DNA from: JAZLDV01 sp045614925
Lineage (GTDB): Bacteria; Bacillota_I; Bacilli_A; Erysipelotrichales; Coprobacillaceae
Assembly (NCBI GenBank): GCA_045614925.1
Contig: JAZLDV010000054.1
Coordinates: 1-30,738 of the forward strand
Direction: 5' to 3'
DNA: 30,738 nucleotides
The notes beneath the pieces were generated by a model. The model saw nothing but the letters and a program-made list of their open reading frames with translations, did not search any database and was not told where the DNA came from. This document shows, piece by piece, positions 16,998-23,405 of this stretch. The first letter of the stretch is position 1. Each line of letters begins with the position of its first letter. The translations under genes were made by a program, and so were the position numbers.

Positions 16998-17031
16998 ATA
17001 CGATAATGCAGATATAACTGCATTATCGTAT
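16998..17031 (+). promoter_or_regulatory. intercistronic hairpin between binding protein and permeases
   Basis: Perfect 14-bp stem ATACGATAATGCAG (16998-17011) / CTGCATTATCGTAT (17018-17031) with a six-base loop and no T run. It starts seven bases after the stop codon. Comparable malE-malF hairpins protect the upstream message from 3' decay. Confidence 0.8.
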
Positions 17032-17052
17032 TTCAATATGGGGGTGAGAATA

Positions 17053-17931
17053 ATGAAGAAGAAAAACCATTTATCAGTTATTAGTCTTATATGTATATTA
17101 GTTTTATTTTCTATATTCTTTATTATTCCTATGCTTAATGGCTTGTTCATATCTTTTACTGACTGGAATGGTCTTTCAAGAGATTATTCTTTTTCAGGAC
17201 TAGATAATTATATTCGTATGTTTCATGATATTCGTTTTTTAGATTCACTTAAAGTGACTATAAAATATGCATTTATATTATTAACTTTTTCAATTGTATT
17301 AGGTTACATCAGTGCGAAAACAATACATAAAAGAAAGAAGTCGAAATCAAGTTTATTATTCGTTTCTTTTTTTCCATATATTGTAACACCTGTAGTTGCC
17401 TGCATTTTATGGAATCAGATTTTTATTTCATTACTTCCATCTCTTGGTGAAGTATTGGGCATTGAATTACTGCAGCATAATTTATTGGCAGATAAAGCAA
17501 CAGCTTTATATGCTGTTGCTTTTGTTGATTTATGGATGCTTATTCCCTATACTATGCTGTTATTGTTGTCTTCATTGAATTCTATTCCAAAAGAATTAAT
17601 AGAATGTGCCAAATTAGAGGGTGCGAGTTCATGGGTGATATTAAGACACATTGAACTTCCTTATATATTGCCATCATTAGGGATGATAGTCACTGTTGTA
17701 GTGTCATATGCATTAACACATATTGATACTATTATGACACTTACATCAGGAGGACCAGGAAGAGTCACAGAGACATTGTATTATACTATTTATAAGAATT
17801 CTATTATGGAACAGCGTTATGCTTATGGCTTAGCAGAGGGAATTGTAGTTGCGATTATTTCTATATTGGTATTTGTGATTATAAGTAAACTTACAAATAA
17901 TAAAAATTTAGACTATATTGTAAGTGAGTAG
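17053..17931 (+). CDS. carbohydrate ABC transporter permease (MalF/UgpA-like)
   Basis: Inner-membrane subunit with six predicted transmembrane segments; the first covers about residues 10-32. The cytoplasmic EAA loop that contacts the ATPase reads ECAKLEGASSWVILRHIELP. The downstream TLTSGGPGRVTETL segment is typical of the first permease in such systems. Start: ATG 17053, seven bases after GGGGTGA; ATG 17038 would lie before that site. Followed by the second permease after 12 bases. Confidence 0.93.
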   Translation: MKKKNHLSVISLICILVLFSIFFIIPMLNGLFISFTDWNGLSRDYSFSGLDNYIRMFHDIRFLDSLKVTIKYAFILLTFSIVLGYISAKTIHKRKKSKSSLLFVSFFPYIVTPVVACILWNQIFISLLPSLGEVLGIELLQHNLLADKATALYAVAFVDLWMLIPYTMLLLLSSLNSIPKELIECAKLEGASSWVILRHIELPYILPSLGMIVTVVVSYALTHIDTIMTLTSGGPGRVTETLYYTIYKNSIMEQRYAYGLAEGIVVAIISILVFVIISKLTNNKNLDYIVSE

Positions 17932-17943
17932 GAGGATAGAAGT

Positions 17944-18771
17944 ATGAAAAAAATTAAACAGCTTCCTTCTTTGATATATTGTATATTATTAGTTGTTATG
18001 GTGGGTTTACCATTGGTGTTTTGTGTTATTAATTCTTTTAGAACAACTTCTGATTTATTAAGAGGATTTTTAGTATTTCCTAAAGAACTGACTATAGAAA
18101 ATTATGTTTATATTATTACTAAACGTGAAGTATTACGTTACTTATTTAATTCTTTATTGATCACATGTATAGGTGTATTCATATCATTTTTATTTAATCC
18201 TTTTATTGCTTATATGATATCAATAAATTGGGATAAGAAAATATATAGAATATTGTATTATGTTTTATCTTCTTGCATGTTTATACCTGCTAATCTGTTA
18301 TTATTTCCTCTAATCAAGATGTTTTATTCGCTTAATTTAATGAATATTTGGGGATTAATTGTTTATTATGCTGTTGTGTTTATACCAGAAACTGTTTTTA
18401 TGCTAGTTCCATATTTTAGAACGTTTAATCGTGAAATAGGCAATGCAGCCAGATTAGATGGGTGTAATGAGTTTATGATGTATATACGTATTTTTTTACC
18501 TGCATGTAAGCATTTTGTTATAACGGTATTAATATTAAATGCAATATGGCTTTGGAATGATTTTCTTATGCCATTAATGATCTTAAATAAAAATCCTCAA
18601 ATGTGGACATTACCAATATTTATATATAATTTTTTAGGAAGAAATAGTTTTAAAAAACACTATGCCTTTGCATCTTGTCAGATTGCTTTAGTTCCTATTG
18701 TTATCTTTTATGGATTTTTCCATAAAAAAATTATATCTGGTTTGAATATGAAAAGAATGAATGGAGAATAG
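17944..18771 (+). CDS. carbohydrate ABC transporter permease (MalG/UgpE-like)
   Basis: Second membrane subunit, 275 aa, with six hydrophobic segments. Family signs are the N-terminal NSFRTTSDLLRG, the EAA loop NAARLDGCNEFMMYIRIFLP, and WLWNDFLMPLMIL. Strong ribosome binding site (AGGAGGAT). The next gene begins two bases after its stop codon, so the five genes are one transcript. Confidence 0.93.
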   Translation: MKKIKQLPSLIYCILLVVMVGLPLVFCVINSFRTTSDLLRGFLVFPKELTIENYVYIITKREVLRYLFNSLLITCIGVFISFLFNPFIAYMISINWDKKIYRILYYVLSSCMFIPANLLLFPLIKMFYSLNLMNIWGLIVYYAVVFIPETVFMLVPYFRTFNREIGNAARLDGCNEFMMYIRIFLPACKHFVITVLILNAIWLWNDFLMPLMILNKNPQMWTLPIFIYNFLGRNSFKKHYAFASCQIALVPIVIFYGFFHKKIISGLNMKRMNGE

Positions 18772-18773
18772 TT

Positions 18774-19664
18774 ATGTTTGATAATGACTTTATAAATTCT
18801 TTAAAAAGAATGGAAGGACAATATCTGAATGAATGTTATAAGGGAAGATATGATAATAAGGACTACTTTGTTAAAAAAATTACTTTACGTTATAATGAAG
18901 ATTTATCTGATGCGCTTAGACGTATTGAATATAGTGAACATATTAATCAGTTATTTCACCAAAATGGTTTAAATACTGTTTTGCCTATTTGTTTTAATGG
19001 ATCCTATTGTTGTATTGAAGGTAATAATATATGGATTGCTTATCCTTGGATTGATATAAATGGACCTGATGTAAAGAACTTAGATCATTGTTTTAAAATA
19101 GGAAAATTATTAGGTTATATTCATCAGATTTCTTCTAGAATAAAGTGTGATGAAAATTTTGATTTAGAAGAGTTTGAGTCTCTACAAAATATAGAAACAT
19201 GTTTAGATGAATATAAAGATTTGTTTGATTTTTATAAGTATGGATATGAATGTAAAGAAAAATTATATAAGGAATGTACTCCTATTTTATCACACAATGA
19301 TATACATTCAGGGAATTTATCATTTAAAGATGACCAGTTTATTGTATTTGATTGGGAACTGAGTGGGATAGGAAATTGCTATAGTGAAGTGTTTGATACT
19401 GCATTGAATATATGTGGTTTTTGTGAATGTCAAAGTGATATAAATCGCTTTAGAAGTTTTGTTGAAGGATATTATAGTGTTTATGATTTAAAAAAAGATA
19501 AACAATTATTTCGATATGCTATAGGTCATATTTATTATGAAATTATAAAACATATATTTATTCATTTAAATAATGATAAAGCCGTTTATTTTCTTAATCA
19601 ATTTAATGAGTTAAGAAGATTAGAAAATCTATTTTTAAAAGCATTAATGAGTGAGGAGGTATAG
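18774..19664 (+). CDS. APH-fold (aminoglycoside phosphotransferase-like) small-molecule kinase, candidate sugar kinase
   Basis: 296 aa with the eukaryotic-kinase-like APH/choline-kinase fold. The catalytic loop is LSHNDIHSGNL (His174, Asp176, Asn181), and the DFG-equivalent is FDWE with Asp193 for Mg-ATP binding. The N-terminal lysine region (YFVKKITLRY) could supply the ATP-binding Lys. Antibiotic-resistance, choline, homoserine, methylthioribose and N-acetylhexosamine 1-kinases all use this fold. Being translationally packed between permease and ATPase genes (2 and 3 bases apart), it probably phosphorylates the imported sugar, in the manner of bifidobacterial NahK. This is inference; choline or another substrate cannot be excluded. 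Overall Cys content is high for an intracellular protein of this size. Confidence 0.78.
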   Translation: MFDNDFINSLKRMEGQYLNECYKGRYDNKDYFVKKITLRYNEDLSDALRRIEYSEHINQLFHQNGLNTVLPICFNGSYCCIEGNNIWIAYPWIDINGPDVKNLDHCFKIGKLLGYIHQISSRIKCDENFDLEEFESLQNIETCLDEYKDLFDFYKYGYECKEKLYKECTPILSHNDIHSGNLSFKDDQFIVFDWELSGIGNCYSEVFDTALNICGFCECQSDINRFRSFVEGYYSVYDLKKDKQLFRYAIGHIYYEIIKHIFIHLNNDKAVYFLNQFNELRRLENLFLKALMSEEV

Positions 19665-19667
19665 TTT

Positions 19668-20708
19668 ATGCCATCAATAATATTAAAGAATGTAAGTAAA
19701 ACATTTGATAAAAATATAACAGCTATTAAAGATTTTTCATTTGCATCAGATGAAAATGAATTTATTGTTATTGTTGGATCGTCAGGATGTGGAAAATCAA
19801 CGTTATTACGTGCTATTGCAGGATTTGAGAAACTAACAGCAGGTCATATTTATCTTAATAATACAGATATAAGTGATTATGAACCTAAAGATAGAGAAGT
19901 TTCGATGGTGTTTCAAAACTATGCTTTATATCCTCATATGAGTGTTTATGAGAATATTGCTTTTCCTTTGAAAATGAAAAAAGAAGATAAATCTTTTATA
20001 CATGATAAAGTGCATCAGATGGCAAATATGCTAGAAATTAGCGAACTGCTAGATAGAAAACCACATACTTTATCAGGTGGACAAAAACAGCGTGTTGCTA
20101 TTGGAAGGGCATTAATCAAAGAACCTCAAATTCTTTTGTTGGATGAACCATTATCTAACCTTGATTCAGATTTAAGAGAAAAAATGAGAACTGAAATGAT
20201 TAAACTTCATAAAAAGCTAAATTCAGTTATTGTTTATGTAACACATGATCAAATTGAGGCAATGTCTTTAGGAGAAAGAATTATTGTAATGGATAAGGGT
20301 GAGATTATGCAGATAGGAACACCTAAAGATATATATAATAAACCTGCAAATCAATTTGTTGCTGGATTTATTGGGACTCCTAAAATTAATTATATATCAT
20401 CAGATACGGCTAAAAAATTATGCTGTGATTTAAAAAATGTAAATGATGAAGTCATCATTGCTATTAGACCAGAACATATAAATATTACTTATGAAAATAA
20501 AAATAATTATATGCAAGGTGAAATCACATTTATTGAATTGTTAGGAAAAGAAAATAATATTCATATTAAAACTCAACATGATGAATTTATAGTTTCATCT
20601 AATAAGTTAGATTATAAAGTAGGAGATTTAGTTTTTTGTTATAGTGATTTGAATAAATTTCATTTCTTTGATAAAGAAACAAAACAAAGAATAGATATAA
20701 ATCAATAA
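19668..20708 (+). CDS. sugar ABC transporter ATP-binding protein (MsmX/UgpC/MalK-like)
   Basis: 346 aa. Walker A GSSGCGKST (37-45), Q-loop VFQNYALYPHMSVYENIAFPL, signature LSGGQKQRVAIGRAL (from 135), Walker B ILLLDEP (155-161), H-loop YVTHD. A C-terminal TOBE/MalK-type regulatory domain contains IGTPKIN and IAIRPEHI. Slightly short compared with MsmX (about 365 aa). Last gene of the operon. Many gut Firmicutes keep one such ATPase for several importers, so it may serve others too; here it is encoded with its own permeases. Confidence 0.95.
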   Translation: MPSIILKNVSKTFDKNITAIKDFSFASDENEFIVIVGSSGCGKSTLLRAIAGFEKLTAGHIYLNNTDISDYEPKDREVSMVFQNYALYPHMSVYENIAFPLKMKKEDKSFIHDKVHQMANMLEISELLDRKPHTLSGGQKQRVAIGRALIKEPQILLLDEPLSNLDSDLREKMRTEMIKLHKKLNSVIVYVTHDQIEAMSLGERIIVMDKGEIMQIGTPKDIYNKPANQFVAGFIGTPKINYISSDTAKKLCCDLKNVNDEVIIAIRPEHINITYENKNNYMQGEITFIELLGKENNIHIKTQHDEFIVSSNKLDYKVGDLVFCYSDLNKFHFFDKETKQRIDINQ

Positions 20709-20725
20709 TACATATTATATGTATT
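20707..20725 (+). terminator. weak hairpin at the end of the ABC operon
   Basis: AATACATA (20707-20714), loop TTA, TATGTATT (20718-20725), overlapping the last stop codon. No T run follows, so on its own it is a doubtful terminator; the stronger one is at 20810. Confidence 0.4.
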
Positions 20726-20809
20726 GTGGACATTGAGATGGTGTCAGTAAATTTAGTTTTGTATTAAAAAAGAGATTATATAGTGGTCTTAATAATGCTT
20801 AACTATTTA

Positions 20810-20843
20810 CTTTTAGAAGTCCTTAAGGACTTCTTTTTCTTTT
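20810..20843 (+). terminator. ABC operon terminator (copy 2 of the duplicated terminator)
   Basis: Stem AGAAGTCC (20815-20822), loop TTAA, stem GGACTTCT (20827-20834), then TTTTCTTTTT. 33 of 34 positions equal the fba terminator at 15486-15519. The 100 bases between the ATPase stop and this hairpin hold no other recognisable element. Confidence 0.92.
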
Positions 20844-20878
20844 TGATTGTTTTAGTAGAGAATGTTTATCTTTTTTGT

Positions 20879-20907
20879 TTGATATTTAATGGGTTAATGT
20901 GTATAAT
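20879..20907 (+). promoter_or_regulatory. murA promoter
   Basis: -35 TTGATA (20879-20884), 17-base spacer, -10 TATAAT (20902-20907): a good housekeeping-sigma promoter 58 bases before the start codon. Confidence 0.8.
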
Positions 20908-20964
20908 CAAAGTGAAGAATTATGCCATGGAGACATGTAAATATATATGAAAGGAAATTGATTT

Positions 20965-22230
20965 ATGGAACAAGTAATCGCAATTGAAGGCGGACATAAA
21001 TTAAATGGAACTGTAAGAATTAGTGGTGCAAAAAATGCTACTGTTGCATTAATTCCTGCAGCTATTTTAGCGGATGGTCCTGTAGATATTTTAGGAGTAC
21101 CTAATATATCAGATGTAGAAGCATTATCTATTTTATTAAAAGAATTAAACTGTGATATTGATATGGATGGAGAAAAGATTTCTATTGATCCTAGTCATAT
21201 GGAAAATATTCCATTAGTATCACAAGCAGTTAATAAATTAAGAGCGTCTTATTATTTTATGGGGGCACTTCTTGGTAAATATAAAAAAGTTGTGATTAGA
21301 ATGCCAGGAGGATGTTATTTAGGTCCTAGACCTATTGATCTTCATTTGAAAGGTTTTGAGGCATTAGGAGCAAAAATCACATATGAAAATGATAGTTATT
21401 ATTTAGAAGCAGAAGAATTAAAAGGAACTTCTATTTATTTAGATTTTGCATCAGTAGGTGCAACAATCAATATTATGTTAGCTGCAGTAAGAGCTACAGG
21501 TAAAACAGTTATTGAAAATGCTGCTAAAGAACCTGAAATTATTGACGTAGCAAACTTATTAACAAAAATGGGAGCAAGAATCAGAGGAGTAGGAACTGAT
21601 ACAATTACAATTGAAGGAGTAGATTCATTACATGGAACATTCCATGAAATTATTCCAGATCGTATTGAAGCAGGAACTTTCTTAATTATTGCTGCTGCAG
21701 CAGGTGGAAAAGTTGTTATTCAAAATGTCATTTCTCAGCATTTAGAGTCATTGATTTCTAAATTAAAAGAAATGGGTGTAAAAATGGAAATTACTGGAGA
21801 TACAATTGTTGTTTATGGTCATGATGGAAACTTAAAACCAATTGATATCTGTACACAAATCTATCCTGGATTTGCAACGGATTTACAACAGCCACTAACA
21901 ACATTATTAACTCAAGCAAAAGGTGTTTCTCATGTTAAAGAAACAATTTATGTTGAACGTTTTAAACATTGTGAACAGTTAAATTTAATGGGAGCAAATA
22001 CAGTTTTAGGTGATGCATCATCAACTATTTATGGTCCAACACCATTACATGGTCATAGAGTTATGGCGACAGATTTAAGATGTGGAGCAGCTTTAGTTGT
22101 TGCTGCATTGATTGCTGAAGGCGTGACTGAAATTACAAATGTATATCATATTGATCGAGGATATGACAATATTGATCATAAATTAATTACATTAGGAGCA
22201 AATATTTCAAGATATGAAATAGATGAATAA
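20965..22230 (+). CDS. murA: UDP-N-acetylglucosamine 1-carboxyvinyltransferase
   Basis: First committed enzyme of peptidoglycan synthesis, adding enolpyruvate from PEP to UDP-GlcNAc in the cytoplasm. Lys23-Asn24 (ISGAKNA) bind substrate. The active-site loop PGGCYLGPRPIDLHL has Cys117, the residue alkylated by fosfomycin, so the protein should be fosfomycin-sensitive at this position. 421 aa is the normal length. Low-GC Firmicutes often have two paralogues; the neighbourhood (fba before, rpmE after) matches murAB/murZ of B. subtilis, where fbaA, tal, murAB, glpX, rho and rpmE cluster. Own promoter and AAAGGAAATTG ribosome binding site. Confidence 0.96.
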   Translation: MEQVIAIEGGHKLNGTVRISGAKNATVALIPAAILADGPVDILGVPNISDVEALSILLKELNCDIDMDGEKISIDPSHMENIPLVSQAVNKLRASYYFMGALLGKYKKVVIRMPGGCYLGPRPIDLHLKGFEALGAKITYENDSYYLEAEELKGTSIYLDFASVGATINIMLAAVRATGKTVIENAAKEPEIIDVANLLTKMGARIRGVGTDTITIEGVDSLHGTFHEIIPDRIEAGTFLIIAAAAGGKVVIQNVISQHLESLISKLKEMGVKMEITGDTIVVYGHDGNLKPIDICTQIYPGFATDLQQPLTTLLTQAKGVSHVKETIYVERFKHCEQLNLMGANTVLGDASSTIYGPTPLHGHRVMATDLRCGAALVVAALIAEGVTEITNVYHIDRGYDNIDHKLITLGANISRYEIDE

Positions 22231-22271
22231 AAGTGAAAAAAAGTATTGTATTTTGCATTATAAAGTGATAT

Positions 22272-22277
22272 TATAAT
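22272..22277 (+). promoter_or_regulatory. -10 element before rpmE
   Basis: Perfect TATAAT in the 101-base gap after murA. No well-spaced -35 (TTGTAT at 22246 is 20 bases away). It would give a leader of about 48 bases. Confidence 0.5.
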
Positions 22278-22331
22278 GTGGCAACTTACTTTGAAGTAGC
22301 AAATATTTCAAGGCGGAAGGAGAAAACGAAC

Positions 22332-22535
22332 ATGAAACAAGGTATTCATCCAAATTATAAGAAAGTAAAAGTTATTTGTACTTCTTGTGGAAATGAATTT
22401 GAAAGTGGTTCAGTATTAAACGAAATTCGTGTTGATACTTGTAATAACTGTCATCCATTCTACACTGGAAAACAAAGATTTGCTAGTGCTGATGGACGTG
22501 TTGAAAAATTCAATAAGAAATACGGACTTAAATAA
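22332..22535 (+). CDS. rpmE: ribosomal protein L31, zinc-binding type
   Basis: 67-residue large-subunit protein. Two Cys pairs (CTSCGNEF and DTCNNCHPFYTG) form the zinc site, so this is the zinc-containing RpmE form, not the Cys-free YtiA/RpmE2 form that replaces it under zinc starvation. The start is ATG 22332, after GGAAGGAG at 22315-22322, giving the canonical MKQGIHPNY; an upstream in-frame ATG at 22278 would add 18 unrelated residues. Strong terminator follows. Confidence 0.96.
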   Translation: MKQGIHPNYKKVKVICTSCGNEFESGSVLNEIRVDTCNNCHPFYTGKQRFASADGRVEKFNKKYGLK

Positions 22536-22541
22536 GAAGTT

Positions 22542-22567
22542 AACCAGCTATTGTAGCTGGTTTTTTT
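22542..22567 (+). terminator. rpmE terminator
   Basis: Stem AACCAGCTA (22542-22550), loop TTG, stem TAGCTGGTT (22554-22562), running into a T tract to 22567. Textbook Rho-independent terminator. Confidence 0.95.
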
Positions 22568-22628
22568 CTTTTTAAAGAAATATTAAATTCATATATATAT
22601 GTTATGTTATATACGGAGGTGGGAATAT

Positions 22629-23303
22629 ATGGTAAATGAAGCACCAGTGATAAAATCAAGTTTAAGATCACATATAGTAAAAGTTCCTGAAAGTATATAT
22701 AAAGCAAGTGGTATTATAATTAATGGGAGACGTATTAAGTCGTTAGTATTTTCGACTGATATAGCGATTATTGCTAACTGTAATGCTGATGCAATTATTG
22801 CCGTTTATCCTTTTACACCAACTGTAGAGATTATGAAATGTATAATGGAGATTGCGAAAATACCTGTTTTTGCAGGAGTAGGTGGAGGTACAACAACAGG
22901 ACCTAGAGTGAAAAATATTGCTTTAGATGCTGAATTACATGGAGCACATGCAATTGTATTGAATGCACCAACAAAAAATGAACTGATTTTAGAATTGAAA
23001 GAAATGATAGACATACCTATTGTTTTAACAATTGTATCAGTTAAAGAAAATATAAAAGAAAGAATAGAAATAACAAAACCAGATATTGTTAATATATCTG
23101 GAGGGGTTAATACCGTAGAAATAATAAAGGAAGTAAGAAGATTGTATCCTAATATTCCTATTATTGCGACTGGAGGACCTAGCGATGAAACAATCTATCA
23201 GGTTATTGAAGCAGGAGCAAATGCAATAACATATACACCCCCTACAAATGGGCAAATTTTTAAAGAACTTATGGAAAAATATAGAGCAATGTATGATGAA
23301 TAA
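22629..23303 (+). CDS. TIM-barrel protein of unknown function (often annotated as a hydrolase in Firmicutes)
   Basis: 224 aa with the alternating strand/helix pattern of a beta/alpha barrel: DIAIIANCNADAIIAVYPF, IPVFAGVGGGTTTG, HAIVLNAPT, DIPIVLTIVS, DIVNISGG, IPIIATGGPSDETI, ANAITYTPPTNG. The late ATGGP and ITYTPP motifs resemble the phosphate-binding ends of HisA/ThiE/indole-glycerol-phosphate-synthase barrels, so a phosphorylated ligand is plausible. The closest proteins I recall are uncharacterised Firmicutes homologues; no reaction is claimed. Start: ATG 22629, seven bases after GGAGGTG. It lies between the rpmE terminator and the GH89 promoter, so it is probably transcribed alone. Confidence 0.75.
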   Translation: MVNEAPVIKSSLRSHIVKVPESIYKASGIIINGRRIKSLVFSTDIAIIANCNADAIIAVYPFTPTVEIMKCIMEIAKIPVFAGVGGGTTTGPRVKNIALDAELHGAHAIVLNAPTKNELILELKEMIDIPIVLTIVSVKENIKERIEITKPDIVNISGGVNTVEIIKEVRRLYPNIPIIATGGPSDETIYQVIEAGANAITYTPPTNGQIFKELMEKYRAMYDE

Positions 23304-23344
23304 AGCTCGGATTTGTGACTTTCTTTTTGCTTTATTGGGTATTG

Positions 23345-23358
23345 TGTAAGTGCTTGCA
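23345..23358 (+). promoter_or_regulatory. near-consensus CcpA operator (cre)
   Basis: TGTAAGTGCTTGCA matches the cre consensus TGWAARCGYTWNCW at 13 of 14 positions (the central C is T). It overlaps the -35 at 23354-23359, where binding would repress transcription. Confidence 0.6.
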
Positions 23359-23383
23359 ATTTATAGTGTGTTTAAGATATAAT
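23354..23383 (+). promoter_or_regulatory. promoter of the GH89 gene
   Basis: -35 TTGCAA (23354-23359), 18-base spacer, -10 TATAAT (23378-23383), 22 bases before the start codon; AAAGGAGGAA precedes the ATG. Confidence 0.8.
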
Positions 23384-23405
23384 GACTCAGTAAAGGAGGA
23401 ATATT

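Noticed and set aside
18774..19664. Aminoglycoside resistance gene
   Set aside because: The fold matches, but the tight packing inside a sugar transporter operon argues for a metabolic kinase.
15485..20845. Composite transposon flanked by direct repeats
   Set aside because: The flanking repeats are functional terminators, and no transposase, integrase or inverted ends are present; only insertion by an unknown route is suggested.
22278..22331. N-terminal extension of L31
   Set aside because: The extra 18 codons overlap the -10 region and leader, and the canonical MKQGIHP start has the ribosome binding site.
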